Assembly (NCBI GenBank): GCA_035546775.1
Contig: DASZWD010000067.1
Span: 1 to 64,000, forward strand
DNA length: 64,000 nucleotides
Reading direction: 5' to 3'
Source of the DNA: Acidimicrobiales bacterium
GTDB taxonomy: Bacteria > Actinomycetota > Acidimicrobiia > Acidimicrobiales > JACCXE01
Every line of letters begins with the position of its first letter. Within the stretch, counting starts at the first letter, position 1. The notes under the pieces are model-generated. The model did not search any database, was not told the DNA's origin, and saw nothing but the letters and a program-made list of their open reading frames with translations. Position numbers and translations under genes: made by a program. This document shows, piece after piece, positions 1-9,194 of the stretch.

Positions 1-88
1 GTCTGGGATCGAGCTTGTACCCAGACCGAGCGACGCCGTAGCGGTCCCGCAGAACTGCTGGCGCTGGCGCGGATCCACGGACCTTGGA
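1..88. other. Left edge, no complete gene
   Basis: No complete gene is visible. Downstream of the HNH gene on the minus strand the sequence stays open in more than one frame up to the edge, so it may hold the first codons of another element gene (phage HNH genes often precede a terminase gene). About 28 codons are too few to decide. A short inverted repeat (GTCTGGG/CCCAGAC) lies at the very edge. Confidence 0.3.
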
Positions 89-556
89 TCAGCTGGCGAC
101 CGCGGCCTTGAGTTCGGAACACTTCGCCGCGAACTCATCTATCAGCTCAGCGAGTTCGGCCAGAAGGCGTTGGACGTCGGCATCGTCGTTCACGGGCGTC
201 CGCGGATTCGCCTCGAACCAGTCCAGGATGCGGCGCTCACGACTTGCGAACACCGAGGACTCACTCGCCTTGCCTGCCAAGAACTCCCGCCACCCCCGCT
301 CCCGCTTCTCATCGCCGTTGCAGGCGCCACACGCCAAGACCAGATTCCCGAGGTGGTTGCCGCCGCCAGATTCTGCGTGATCGACGTGGCCCTCGCGATC
401 GGCACGGCTGAGCTGCTTTCCGCAATACGCGCACTCGGCTCCGAAGTGATCCCACAACCCGTCGATGCTGAGCGGCCCCGGATCGAGGATCTCCTCGACC
501 GTCCTGCGCATCCGGTTCTTCGCTTGCGCGATCGTGTTCTTCCGGCGTGGCTTCAT
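89..556 (-). CDS. HNH endonuclease, phage-like
   Basis: A 155-residue HNH nuclease, expected to cut DNA using a metal-bound His-Asn-His site. A CxxC pair lies at residues 42-45, a VDH segment with its histidine at 60, an N-H-x-x-N segment at 67-71 and a second CxxC at 76-79; this is the ββα-metal arrangement with a structural zinc. The ATG at 556 was chosen because upstream codons overlap the preceding gene in another frame. That gene ends 5 bp upstream, so the two are probably cotranscribed. HNH proteins of this size are typical of tailed phages and integrated elements, which fits the position beside a tRNA 3' end. The family is clear; the biological target is not. Confidence 0.85.
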   Translation of the reverse strand: MKPRRKNTIAQAKNRMRRTVEEILDPGPLSIDGLWDHFGAECAYCGKQLSRADREGHVDHAESGGGNHLGNLVLACGACNGDEKRERGWREFLAGKASESSVFASRERRILDWFEANPRTPVNDDADVQRLLAELAELIDEFAAKCSELKAAVAS

Positions 557-561
557 GTTGC

Positions 562-828
562 CTACGGCGCCTCCGATGCCCAGACCCTCGTGCGATCGAA
601 CGACACACCCGTGCGGATCGGTATCCCGAGGTGGCGTCCCGCGCGCCGCGCCGCACGACGCCAACGGTCAACATCTCCCACATCATCGACAAGCCGGAGG
701 ATGCTTCCGCCGCTCTCGTCGAGCTGCCTGACGATCTCCGTCGCGAGCCGCTCGATACGCACGCGTTCGAGGTCAATGACCTGCCCGCCAATTCGTTTCC
801 GCACTTCTTGGTGACAAGGTGGTGACAA
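562..828 (-). CDS. Small phage-like protein
   Basis: A protein of up to 88 residues with no named domain that I recognise. The first half is a charged helix (LERVRIERLATEIVRQL). The second half has an Arg-rich stretch followed by a T-G-V-S and F-D-R-T-x-V-W pattern, reminiscent of small proteins of actinophages and integrated elements. The first in-frame start is TTG at 828; a GTG at 804 is an alternative and neither has a strong ribosome site. It sits 5 bp upstream of the HNH gene. Coding status rests on frame length, composition and coupling, so function is unknown. Confidence 0.5.
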   Translation of the reverse strand: MSPPCHQEVRKRIGGQVIDLERVRIERLATEIVRQLDESGGSILRLVDDVGDVDRWRRAARRAGRHLGIPIRTGVSFDRTRVWASEAP

Positions 829-850
829 CGTGCCTCCTCCGAGAAGCAGT

Positions 851-881
851 GAAGGGGTTCCCGGCGACCGGAAACCCCTTC
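851..881 (-). terminator. Hairpin after tRNA-fMet
   Basis: The arms GAAGGGGTT and AACCCCTTC form a 9-bp stem extended by C-G pairs, 17 bp beyond the tRNA CCA end on the minus strand. No T-tract follows. It is a plausible tRNA terminator, or a remnant of the junction with the element on the left. Confidence 0.5.
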
Positions 882-897
882 TGAACTGCTGTTTCGT

Positions 898-974
<77 letters not shown>

Positions 975-1029
975 GCGGAGTCGGTCATTGTAGCGGGGCC
1001 ACCGACAGCGCCAAATCGGATCTGCAACG

Positions 1030-1946
1030 ATGCGCGGCATGGGGACCAACGAGACCTGGGTGGATGCCGCGAGCGGGCGCAAATTCTTCGTCGATGCGCC
1101 CGCCGCTGCTGACCGCCGCGACGACCTGACCTTCGTGCTGAACCTGCACGGCGGTGGATCCGTGGGCATGTGGCAGCGGCTGTACTTCCCGGCGCACGAC
1201 TACGCCGACGAATTCGGGCTCGTCGTGGCGACGCCCTCGGCGCAGACGAAGCAGCCGATGAGCCACTGGAACGCCGAGGCCGACGACGAGCATCTACGGG
1301 CCGTCGTCGAAATGGTCGTCGACCGCTTCGGCGATCGGCTGCGGGCGTTCTGGCTCGCCGGGCATTCGCAGGGCGGCATGACGAGCAATCGTCTGCTGCG
1401 TGACCCCTGGTGGGCCGACCGCGTCGACGGCTGGCTGTCGCTGTCGGGCGGGCGCATCGGCACGGCCCGCTTCGTGGAGGATTTCGGCCCGCCGCGCACG
1501 GAAGAGGAGCGTGAGGCGATGGCCAAGTTCATGGCGGCGCGCCGGCGCGAGTCGGGCGCGTCGCAACCGACGCTGCACGACGCCGAGTTCTCGTTCGTCT
1601 TCGCCGTGGGCGAGCACGAGATCGAGGCGCTGCCCGACACGTCGCCGTGGCCGAACGCTTCGGGGCCGCGCCCCGGGTGCGCGAGCCCGACGTCGTCGAC
1701 ACCGAACCGGGCCAGGCGCACGACGGCCGCTTCGAGGGTCGCTACAAGCAGAGTTGGGGACGCGAGCCGCGTGGCGGCACGGCGAACGTGTTCGTGTATC
1801 CCGACGCGCACGACGGCCGCGTCGTCGCCGACGTCGTGCGCCTGGACAAGGGCCACACCGAAGGCCTCGAGCCGAATGTCACGCGCCGGCTCGTCGAGCT
1901 CATGGTCGGCGCGCCCGGCGGCAAGCTCAGCGCCGTGCGCGTTTGA
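1030..1946 (+). CDS. PHB depolymerase-like esterase, frameshifted
   Basis: An α/β-hydrolase of the poly(3-hydroxybutyrate) depolymerase/feruloyl esterase type. The oxyanion segment LNLHGGGS comes early and the nucleophile elbow is G-H-S-Q-G near residue 118. The frame opening at 1030 continues sensibly to about 1640 (ALPDTSPW) and then turns to low-complexity Arg/Ser. Sensible coding resumes in the -1 frame from about 1647 (ERFGAAPRV) to a stop at 1946, including a D-K-G-H segment that probably carries the catalytic histidine. A single missing base near 1640-1650 explains this; it could be a true pseudogene or a sequencing error. No slippery heptamer is visible. The 3' end overlaps the convergent phosphoesterase by 20 bp. 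Confidence 0.7.
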
Positions 1947-3495
1947 CGACGCGGCGCCCCACGAGCACGAGCGCGCCCGCCAACGCGACTAGACCGACGG
2001 CGATCTCCCACCACGGACGGGTCGAAGACGCCGCCGCACGCGCCGCCGCCGTCACCCCGAGCGCCTGGCGCGCCGCGGCGCGCGCCGCGATCTGCCGCGG
2101 CCGCACGGGTGTGAGCGCCGCCGGTGGAGGCGCGGGTTTCTGCGTGAAGTCGAAGTCGTTGCGCAGGTCGCCGAGCAACGGGTTGTCCTCGCGCACGTCG
2201 GGGCGCGGGTCGGGACGGCCGTCGGTGGCGGGATCGATGCGGGCGCTGGTGAGGAAGTCGTCCTCGATGAATTTGAGGTAGGCGTCGAACGACAGGGTCT
2301 GGTGGTCGATGTAGTGGCGGCGGGCGTAGGGACTGATCACGATGCCGGGCACGCGCAGGCCATAACCGTTGGCGTCGACGACCGGCGGCACGACGTGGTC
2401 GTAGAACCCGCCCCAGTCGTCCCACGCTAGGAAGATGGCGGTGCTTTTCCAGTCCGGCCCGTGGGCAACCGCTTGCACGAGTTCGTTGACGAAGGCCTGG
2501 CCGTAGCTGAGCAACGCCGGCGGGTGCTCGCTGAACTCGTCGTTGGGCACGACCCAGCTCACCGCCGGCAGCGTGCCGGCGCGCGCGGCGCGCACGAAGT
2601 GCGTCGTCGCTTGGATGTTGCCGAGTTGGTGGTTGTCGTGCACGGTCACGAAGTCGGGCAGCGGGTTCCAGATCTCGGGCGTCTTCACGTTCTGTGGCTT
2701 CGGCGGGCACGTGATGTCGCCGTCCTCGCAGTCGGGCTCGGTGCCTTCGGTGACGTAGTAACGCCAGCTCACCTTCGCCTGGTGCAGCAGATAGGTGAGG
2801 TCGGTCCAGCCGTAGTCGGGCGTGACGGTGGACCCCTCGTCGTCGTCGGCGTCGTGCACCGTCAGCAGCCCCGAGTTCAGGCCGGCATCGGTGTCGGGGT
2901 TCTGCAGGTTGCTCTTGCACGTAGCCGGCATGCGCGGCTGGTCGCACTTGGCCGACCAGCCCGACACCATGAACAAGTGCGACGGCAGGCTCCAGCCGCG
3001 ATTGGGTTCGAACATGTGGTCCTGGAGCGTGTAGTTGCGGGCGTAGCTCCAGTACAGCGGGATCTCACGGGCGTCGTGCCACCCCATGACGTCGGTGCCC
3101 GCACCGCAGTCCGGATTGGTGTTGGCCACGCACGCATGCGAGACGCCTTCGACCTGGCGCAAGAAGCCGTCCATCTTGCCGCCGGCGATGTCGGCCACGG
3201 CGCTGCCGGCGCCGTGGGGCCCGCCGGCGTTGAGGTCGTCGGAATCGTGTACCGGGGGACGGCACACGCCGGCGCGCGGGTCGGGCACGCACGCGCCCGC
3301 CGGGATGCCGTCGGCCCCCGGGAACGTGCCGAAGTAACTGTCGAACGAGCGGTTCTCCTGCATGATCACGACGACGTGTTCGATCTTGTGGATGTCGTCG
3401 CTCTGACCGGCGGCGCCGCGCGCCGGTGCCGTCGCCAGCACCGCCGCGATCACGCCGACGGTAGTGAGCGCCCGCAGCGTCCGCATTCGTCGCAT
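1927..3495 (-). CDS. Secreted phosphoesterase, membrane-anchored
   Basis: A 522-residue member of the phospholipase C/acid phosphatase (phosphoesterase) family that hydrolyses phosphate esters outside the membrane. The N-terminus [20 protein letters not shown] is a signal peptide. The family motif [16 protein letters not shown] follows, and the metal-site segment [11 protein letters not shown] comes later. A C-terminal hydrophobic helix ([16 protein letters not shown]) followed by basic residues suggests it stays anchored to the membrane. The ATG at 3495 was chosen because it begins the signal peptide; codons upstream look non-coding. Exact substrate is unknown. Phosphate release would fit the Pst genes elsewhere in the window. 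Confidence 0.85.
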   Translation of the reverse strand: MRRMRTLRALTTVGVIAAVLATAPARGAAGQSDDIHKIEHVVVIMQENRSFDSYFGTFPGADGIPAGACVPDPRAGVCRPPVHDSDDLNAGGPHGAGSAVADIAGGKMDGFLRQVEGVSHACVANTNPDCGAGTDVMGWHDAREIPLYWSYARNYTLQDHMFEPNRGWSLPSHLFMVSGWSAKCDQPRMPATCKSNLQNPDTDAGLNSGLLTVHDADDDEGSTVTPDYGWTDLTYLLHQAKVSWRYYVTEGTEPDCEDGDITCPPKPQNVKTPEIWNPLPDFVTVHDNHQLGNIQATTHFVRAARAGTLPAVSWVVPNDEFSEHPPALLSYGQAFVNELVQAVAHGPDWKSTAIFLAWDDWGGFYDHVVPPVVDANGYGLRVPGIVISPYARRHYIDHQTLSFDAYLKFIEDDFLTSARIDPATDGRPDPRPDVREDNPLLGDLRNDFDFTQKPAPPPAALTPVRPRQIAARAAARQALGVTAAARAAASSTRPWWEIAVGLVALAGALVLVGRRVVKRARR

Positions 3496-3562
3496 GGCCA
3501 GCGAAGCTAGATGCGATCGGGGTCCACCGGCGCGCGCGGCCGCGTCTTTACGCTGGAGCGCC

Positions 3563-4027
3563 ATGCAGTTTCGTCGTCGCTCGCGTGACAACCACCCGAT
3601 CGCGTCTGCGCTGGCCCAGGCGCAGCGCGCCGCGTTGGCCACCGCCGCCAGCGAAGCGCTGTCGGCCGAAGCCGATCGCATCGAACGCGCCATCAAGACG
3701 CTGGCGATTCACGCCCACGAACTCGAACAACGCGTCAACACGTTGGAGTCGCGCCTTGAAGACGTCGAGCGCCGCGCCACCGAGTCGCTGCCGTTGATGG
3801 TCGCGGCCAAACTCCACGTCGTGGGCGCCGATGTCGAAGCGACGGCCGTCGCCGCCGAGGCCGCCGAGCTCATGGGCGAGCTGGCCAACAGCGACGGCTA
3901 CGTCCTGGCCGACAATCTCGCGTCACAGGTCGCCGGCATCGCCGACAGCCTCGACGCGTTAGCGGCGACCCTCGCCGCCAGTGCGCGCACGACGCCCTCG
4001 CTGCGCGCCCTACCGCCCGCGGTCTAA
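3563..4027 (+). CDS. Coiled-coil hypothetical protein
   Basis: A 154-residue Ala/Glu-rich, almost entirely helical protein. A heptad-like stretch at about residues 40-75 ([20 protein letters not shown]) predicts a coiled coil. No membrane segment or signal peptide is visible and I do not recognise the family. The ATG at 3563 follows a GGAG ribosome site. It diverges from the phosphoesterase with 67 bp between starts, and its 3' end overlaps the next, convergent gene by 18 bp. Confidence 0.7.
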   Translation: MQFRRRSRDNHPIASALAQAQRAALATAASEALSAEADRIERAIKTLAIHAHELEQRVNTLESRLEDVERRATESLPLMVAAKLHVVGADVEATAVAAEAAELMGELANSDGYVLADNLASQVAGIADSLDALAATLAASARTTPSLRALPPAV

Positions 4028-4381
4028 ACCGCCTCGCAGACCGAGGCGGCGCGTCCAGCGCTTGCGCTCGATAACACCCGACGCGATCGCGATGCCGACC
4101 ATCACCGCCGCGCCGACGACGGCGAGATACCAGCGCATCGTGGACGGGCCGAGCAGCGCGTAGCCGTCGTAGAGCCGGCCCGCGAGGTAGCCGCCGACGG
4201 CGCCGAGCGCGCCGGCGCCGATCTCCCACCACACCTCGTCGTCAGCCGCGACCAGGCGTGGCGCCAGCCGCGTGTCGCGGAACAGCACGCGCAACAGGCC
4301 GTGGCGTCCGGGGACGACGAGGCGCCCCACGAATCCCACGGCCGCGCCCAGGCACAGCACAAGCACCAATGCAGCGATCAT
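4010..4381 (-). CDS. Small membrane protein, GlsB/YeaQ-like
   Basis: A 123-residue protein with three probable membrane segments. The first (IAALVLVLCLGAAVGFVGRLVVPG) resembles the N-terminus of GlsB/YeaQ/YmgE transglycosylase-associated membrane proteins, which end this helix with an R-L-x-x-P-G pattern. A second glycine-rich helix (GALGAVGGYLAGRL) and a third (YLAVVGAAVMVGIAIASG) follow. It is longer than the usual 80-90 residues of that family because of an inserted loop after helix 1. Function is unknown; the assignment is tentative. Confidence 0.6.
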   Translation of the reverse strand: MIAALVLVLCLGAAVGFVGRLVVPGRHGLLRVLFRDTRLAPRLVAADDEVWWEIGAGALGAVGGYLAGRLYDGYALLGPSTMRWYLAVVGAAVMVGIAIASGVIERKRWTRRLGLRGGLDRGR

Positions 4382-4411
4382 CGCCGCAGTAGTGCCCGAA
4401 TGGGCGGGGTT

Positions 4412-7309
4412 CTATGCCGAAGTCGATTTGCTCGACGAAGCGGCCTGGTCGGCCGACTGCTGTTGCTGCGCCTTGTTGAGGTCGTCGCGCGCCTCCGACA
4501 CGTGCTGCTGGTAGCCGGCGAGATCACCCTCACGCAGCGACTTGTCCGCCGCGTCGAAGGCTGCCTGCGCTTTGGCCAGCAAGTCCGCAACCGTCTGCGA
4601 GGGCTGCTGCGTCTGGCCACCACCCTGGCTGTTACCCGCGCCTTCCTCCTGCGTCGGTGGCGCGCTGCCGAACAGCTGGGTCAGCGCGTCCTGCAACGTG
4701 TCGCCGATGGCGACATCGCCGGCGTGCCACACGATCACCTTGCGCAGCTGCGGGAAGGCGGTGTCGCCCTCGGCCTGCACGTACATCGGGCGCACGGCGA
4801 TGATCGAGGTGCCCAACGGCAGCATCACGATGTTGCCGCGCTTGATGCGCGATCCCGACTGGCCGAGGAACGTCTCGGCCTGGGCGACGGCGGGATCCGA
4901 CTGCATCTCGGACGCGATCACGACAGGGCCCGCCACGTTCTGATCCGCCGGCATGACGTAGGCCTCGAGCTTGCCGTAACTGTCGGGGTCGCTCTTGGCC
5001 ACCATGAACGCCGTGAGGTTCTTGCGCGAGTCGTTCGACGAGCGCGGCACGAAGGGCTGGAGGATCTGGAACTCGGCGCTCTGATCGGTGGGCAGCCGGG
5101 TCAGCACGTAGTACGGCTCCATGCGCACGACGGCTTGGCGCGTCACGCCCGGCGTCGGCACCGACGTGTTGGTCGGCGACGCACCGAGGTCACCGGTACC
5201 GGGATCGGGCGCCACGTTCCAGGCATCCGACGCCGAGAACCAGTCGTCGGGCTTGGTGAGGTGGTAGCGGCCGAACATCGAGGTCTGGATTCGGAACAGG
5301 TCCTCGGGATAGCGCAGGTGGGCGCGCAGGGCGTCGGGCATCTGCGACGCGTCGGTGAACAGCTTGGGGAAGATCTTGCTGTAGGCCAGCGCCACGGGGT
5401 CCTTGGTGTCGAACCGGTAGAAGGTCATCTTGCCGGTGAAGGCGTCGACCGTGACCTTTACCGAGTTGCGCACGTAGTTGAAGTTCGATACGAGCCCGCT
5501 GTTGTTCGGCACGCGGCTGGTGTCGGCCGTCTGCGCGTACGGGTAGTGGCTGCTCGTGGTGTAGGCGTCGAGGATCCAGATGATCTTGCCGTCGAGGATC
5601 ACGGGATACGGGTCGCTGTCGTAGCGCAGGAACGGCGCCACCTTCTTCACCCGCTGGGTGATGTCGCGGTAGTAGATGGCCCGCGACTTGGGCGTGATCT
5701 GTCCGGAGATCAACAGGTTCTTCTCGCCGAAGCGGATGGCGAAGGCCAGCTTGCGGGCAAAGCTCGACAGGGCGACGCCGCCACCGCCCTCGTAGTGCGA
5801 GGCCGCGCCCGGCGCGTCGAGTTCGGGCTGCTTGGTGTTGACCACCGCGTAGCTCGACAGGTTCTCGCCGAAGTACACGCGGGGCTGGGTGATCTTGGGT
5901 TCGCCGACGGGCGGCACGTCCTTGAGCGTGAAGACGGGGTTGCCTTCGCTCGTGGCCGCGTTCGCCGGCGCCACCACCGCGCCGTACCCGTGGGTGTACT
6001 GGAGGTGACGGTTGACCCACGACCGGCCGCCTTCGGGCAGACCCGCCGAGTTGAGTTCGCGCGCCGAGGCCATCACCTGGGTCTTCTGGCCGTCGATGTC
6101 GTAGCGGTCGGCGTCGACGTCGTTGAACTGGTAGTAGCTCTTCTGCGACTGGAGGCTTTCGAAGGTGTCGTTGGTGAAGTTCGGGTCCCACAGCCGGATG
6201 TTGCGCACCGTGTCCTGGTTGGCTGCCAGGTCGTCGGAGGTGAGGTTGTCGTTGTACTGGTACTGCGAGATCGACACGTTGGTCAGGCCGAGCGCGGCGC
6301 GCGTCGCCACGATGTTGCGCTTGATGTAGGGCCGTTCCTTCGAGTTCTCCTGCGGGTTGACGCTCAGGCTCTGCACCGCCGCAGGGATGATGCCGCCCAC
6401 GACAACCGACAACACCAGCCACAAGCTGACCGCCACCGCCGGATACGTCCAGCCGCGGCGGCGGATGTTGACGAAGAACAGCGCGGCGGCCACGAGCGAC
6501 GCGAACAGCAGCAGGTTGATCGCTGGCAGACGCGCCTTGAGGTCGGTGTAGGTGGCGCCCTGCACGATGCCCTTGCCGGAGTACAGGATCGACCAGCGCT
6601 GCACGAGATAACCGAACGCCTTGACGAGGGCGAGCGCGGCGAACAGCACCGACAGATGGGCGCGCACCTGGGGCGTCACCCGGTCGAGGGCGGCGGGCGC
6701 GAGCCGGATGCCGCCGTTGAGGTAGTGCGCCACCGCGCTGAGCACCGCGGTGATGAGCACGGCGGTGAACAGCCAGCCGACGAGGAACTGGAGGAACGGA
6801 AGCCGGAACACGTAGAAGCCGACGTCGCGGCCGAACAGCCAACCCTTCAGCGGATCCTTGACGCCGAAGGACTGGGCGTGGCGGAACAGCAGCCAGTGCT
6901 GCCACTCGCCCGAGGCGCTGGCGCCGGCGATGAGCGAGAACAGGATCGCCACGACGAGGCGCAGGCGCCCGGCGTTGTCGCCGACGGTGTCGCGATAGCG
7001 GGCGACGATCTCGTCGCCGGGGCCGAGCGGCCGGAAGCCGGGTGCCAGCCGTTCGGTGAGCACGAGGTTGCCCCACAACAGCGCGAAGAACACGAGGCCG
7101 AAGCCCAATACGAGCAGGAACTGCGTCCCCACGATGCCGCGGAACACGCGCGTGAAGCCGACCTCGGAGAAGAACAGGTAGTCGGTGAACGTGTTCGACC
7201 CGCCACGGAGCAGGAACCACAAGAGGAACAGCCCGGCGATGATCGGGAGCAGCGCGATGCGCCGCCCCGCCCGCGGCCCGCGCCGCGGCAAATCCGTCAC
7301 GTTGGTCAC
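4412..7309 (-). CDS. UPF0182 family membrane protein
   Basis: A 965-residue member of the UPF0182/COG1615 family, conserved in actinobacteria and cyanobacteria and of unknown function. About seven membrane helices occupy the first 300 residues (for example LLPIIAGLFLLWFLL and FLLVLGFGLVFFALLWGNLVL). A large, probably extracytoplasmic domain follows with family-typical patterns such as N-I-R-L-W-D and R-H-L-Q-Y-T-H-G-Y-G. The tail is Gln/Ser-rich. The GTG at 7309 is the best start; a TTG at 7342 would add 11 unlikely residues. The gene stands alone, downstream of the DivIVA-domain gene. Confidence 0.93.
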   Translation of the reverse strand: MTNVTDLPRRGPRAGRRIALLPIIAGLFLLWFLLRGGSNTFTDYLFFSEVGFTRVFRGIVGTQFLLVLGFGLVFFALLWGNLVLTERLAPGFRPLGPGDEIVARYRDTVGDNAGRLRLVVAILFSLIAGASASGEWQHWLLFRHAQSFGVKDPLKGWLFGRDVGFYVFRLPFLQFLVGWLFTAVLITAVLSAVAHYLNGGIRLAPAALDRVTPQVRAHLSVLFAALALVKAFGYLVQRWSILYSGKGIVQGATYTDLKARLPAINLLLFASLVAAALFFVNIRRRGWTYPAVAVSLWLVLSVVVGGIIPAAVQSLSVNPQENSKERPYIKRNIVATRAALGLTNVSISQYQYNDNLTSDDLAANQDTVRNIRLWDPNFTNDTFESLQSQKSYYQFNDVDADRYDIDGQKTQVMASARELNSAGLPEGGRSWVNRHLQYTHGYGAVVAPANAATSEGNPVFTLKDVPPVGEPKITQPRVYFGENLSSYAVVNTKQPELDAPGAASHYEGGGGVALSSFARKLAFAIRFGEKNLLISGQITPKSRAIYYRDITQRVKKVAPFLRYDSDPYPVILDGKIIWILDAYTTSSHYPYAQTADTSRVPNNSGLVSNFNYVRNSVKVTVDAFTGKMTFYRFDTKDPVALAYSKIFPKLFTDASQMPDALRAHLRYPEDLFRIQTSMFGRYHLTKPDDWFSASDAWNVAPDPGTGDLGASPTNTSVPTPGVTRQAVVRMEPYYVLTRLPTDQSAEFQILQPFVPRSSNDSRKNLTAFMVAKSDPDSYGKLEAYVMPADQNVAGPVVIASEMQSDPAVAQAETFLGQSGSRIKRGNIVMLPLGTSIIAVRPMYVQAEGDTAFPQLRKVIVWHAGDVAIGDTLQDALTQLFGSAPPTQEEGAGNSQGGGQTQQPSQTVADLLAKAQAAFDAADKSLREGDLAGYQQHVSEARDDLNKAQQQQSADQAASSSKSTSA

Positions 7310-7347
7310 AACGCAGACGCTAGACGGCACTCCGCCGATCAAGCGGG

Positions 7348-7372
7348 CGGGCGGGGGTGGGGTCCCCGCCCG
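7348..7372 (-). terminator. GC-rich hairpin after DivIVA-domain gene
   Basis: The arms CGGGCGGGG and CCCCGCCCG form a perfect 9-bp stem with a 7-nt loop, 46 bp past the stop of the DivIVA-domain gene and 39 bp before the UPF0182 start. No T-tract is present. It is a likely terminator separating the two genes. Confidence 0.5.
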
Positions 7373-7417
7373 GGCCGTGAGCGGAGCCCTCGGGCGGAGC
7401 GAACCGAAGAGGCCGCG

Positions 7418-9163
7418 CTAGGCGCTTGGGACGATCACGCACCGGCAGCCCGGGTGGGCGGGCGGGTGCAGGTGCCCCGTGGGGTAGGCGGTGCCGATGG
7501 TGACGGGACCGGCCAGGCCGTTGTCGTCGCAGTCGGTGCAGCACGGATGCTCGGGATCGCTGGCCCACACGCCGGTGACCCCCGGTGGCGTCGCATGGTG
7601 GACACCGACGGCCCACGCGGCGGCCAGCCAGTCCTCCGACAGCCGCATCGAGCGCTGCGACTTGGCTTCGCGGTAGGCGGAGCTCACGCGGTCGGTCGCG
7701 GCGAACTGGTCGTCGCCGACGGCCGCGGCTTCGTGCAGGCGCTCGTCGAGCCGGCGGCGCAGCGGGAGGATCAGCTCCATCGCCAGGTCGTTGGCGACCG
7801 TCGTGATCGCCAGCGTCGGCACGTCGAGCTTGCTGCCGCTCAACGCCGCCCCGGCGCGAGCGGCTTCGGCCAGCATCGGCTCGACGATCACGGCGTAGGC
7901 GGCGAGGTGCTGGGTTTCGGCCCCGAGGACGGTCTCGGCGTCGGGCGTGCCGCGTGCCGAACGCAACCGGTCCAGCACCAGGTTCTGCTCGTCCTGGAGC
8001 GCCCGCTTGATGCGACGCGTCAGCTGCTCTTCGAGCGGCCCGATCGCTTCGCGCCGCGCCGCCACCCGCTCCGCCGCGACGTCCGGCTCCGGCTCGGCTT
8101 CGGGCACCGGCTCCGGTTCCGCCTCGACGGCGACCACAGGCTCCGGCTCGGGCTGGGGTTCGGGCTCGACCGCAACCACGGGCTCCGGCTCCGGCTCCGG
8201 CTCGACTTCCTCCGAACTGGTCCTGTCCAGCACCGGATTCCGGTCCTCGACAGGACCAGTTCCGGGAGGGGCAGGGGGCGTGACCGGGGGACGGGCGCCT
8301 TTGCCCTTCTTGCGGTGGGGGCGGCTCGGCGGCGCGGCCTCCACGACGGGTGGCTCGGGCGGCAGGTCGAGCAACGGGACCGACGCCAGTGAGTCGGCGC
8401 GGTTCGGGTCGAGGGCGGCGTTGAGCCGCCGGCCGACTTCCTCGGCGGCGCGCCGGGCCTCGTCGTCGGCGACGCCTAACTCGGAGGTCGCCTGCTCGAG
8501 GGTGGTGCGCACGACTTCGTAGGCCTGCAACAGCCGCTCGCGCCCGGCGCGCAACTGTTCGATCTGGGTGTTGGCGACGCGGCGCCGGCGCCGTACGTCG
8601 GACAGCACGTCGTTGCGCTCGGCCTTGGCCGCTTCGATCGTCTCAGCCGAGATGCGTTCGGCTTCCTCGCGCATCGCCGCCGCGGCCGTGGTCGCTTCGC
8701 TCGTCACGCGCTCGGCTTCCTCGCGCGCGACGCGCAGGATCTCGGCCGCTTCGGCCTCCGCGGCGGCGCGCCGAACCTCCAGCACGCCGGCGGCTTCGGT
8801 CGTCAACTTCGACGACTCGTCGCGCGCCTGCTGCACCACGCGCTCCACGTGCTCCTCGGCGCGCCCGCGGATCTCGGCGGCGGCTTCGTGCGCGCTCTGC
8901 AGGATGCGCGCCGTCTCCTCGCCCAGCGCCGACATGAGTTGTGCTTCGCCGATGACGGGGTTCTCGGCGCGTGTCTCGGCGTCGCGCAGCCGGCGCTGCA
9001 GGTCTTCGTTGTGGGCCTGCAGGGCGCGGACGTGGTCGGCCACACCGCGGAGAAACTCGCGAACTTGGTTGACGTCGAAGCCGCGCAGAGCCGTACGGAA
9101 TCCGACCCGCGCGATGCCTTCGGAGGTCAGTGGTGCACGATCAGCGGGCCGTTGTTCGGCCAT
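7418..9163 (-). CDS. DivIVA-domain protein with MuF-like C-terminus
   Basis: A 581-residue protein with an unusual combination of parts. Residues 15-60 match the DivIVA N-terminal domain (VGFRTALRGFDVNQVREFL). Residues 60-240 are a long Ala/Glu/Arg coiled coil. Residues 270-360 are a Pro/Glu linker of repeated E-P-E-P units. Residues 375-581 are a second globular part that ends in a C-x-x-C cluster and the pattern P-P-A-H-P-G-C-R-C, the hallmark of phage head-morphogenesis (Mu gpF/SPP1 gp7) C-termini. DivIVA proteins mark curved membrane and recruit wall-growth proteins, so a polar or septal role is likely for the N-terminus. A 49-bp palindrome lies in frame in the linker. Confidence 0.8.
   Translation of the reverse strand: MAEQRPADRAPLTSEGIARVGFRTALRGFDVNQVREFLRGVADHVRALQAHNEDLQRRLRDAETRAENPVIGEAQLMSALGEETARILQSAHEAAAEIRGRAEEHVERVVQQARDESSKLTTEAAGVLEVRRAAAEAEAAEILRVAREEAERVTSEATTAAAAMREEAERISAETIEAAKAERNDVLSDVRRRRRVANTQIEQLRAGRERLLQAYEVVRTTLEQATSELGVADDEARRAAEEVGRRLNAALDPNRADSLASVPLLDLPPEPPVVEAAPPSRPHRKKGKGARPPVTPPAPPGTGPVEDRNPVLDRTSSEEVEPEPEPEPVVAVEPEPQPEPEPVVAVEAEPEPVPEAEPEPDVAAERVAARREAIGPLEEQLTRRIKRALQDEQNLVLDRLRSARGTPDAETVLGAETQHLAAYAVIVEPMLAEAARAGAALSGSKLDVPTLAITTVANDLAMELILPLRRRLDERLHEAAAVGDDQFAATDRVSSAYREAKSQRSMRLSEDWLAAAWAVGVHHATPPGVTGVWASDPEHPCCTDCDDNGLAGPVTIGTAYPTGHLHPPAHPGCRCVIVPSA
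8214..8262. repeat. 49-bp palindrome inside coding region
   Basis: A near-perfect palindrome centred on T8238 with 22 of 24 base pairs matched. It lies within the DivIVA-domain gene and encodes a G-P-V-E-D-R-N-P-V-L-D-R-T-S-S stretch in the linker, around residues 301-317. Length, central T and 18 of 24 arm positions agree with the intergenic palindrome at 42873-42923, so the two probably share an origin. Confidence 0.75.
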
Positions 9164-9194
9164 CCGTCCACGTTAACGACGGTGGCGGCGCCGG

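Noticed and set aside
1640-1655. Programmed -1 frameshift site
   Set aside because: No slippery heptamer or following pseudoknot is visible; a mutation or sequencing error is simpler.
8050-8215. Triplet-like GGCTCC repeats as a mobile repeat
   Set aside because: They encode the Glu-Pro linker of the DivIVA-domain protein and are plain low-complexity coding sequence.
4301-8392. A 1363-codon open frame on the plus strand
   Set aside because: It is antisense to UPF0182 and the DivIVA-domain gene, which have clear homology. Its His/Arg/Gly/Val-rich product has no domain; such frames arise from high GC3.
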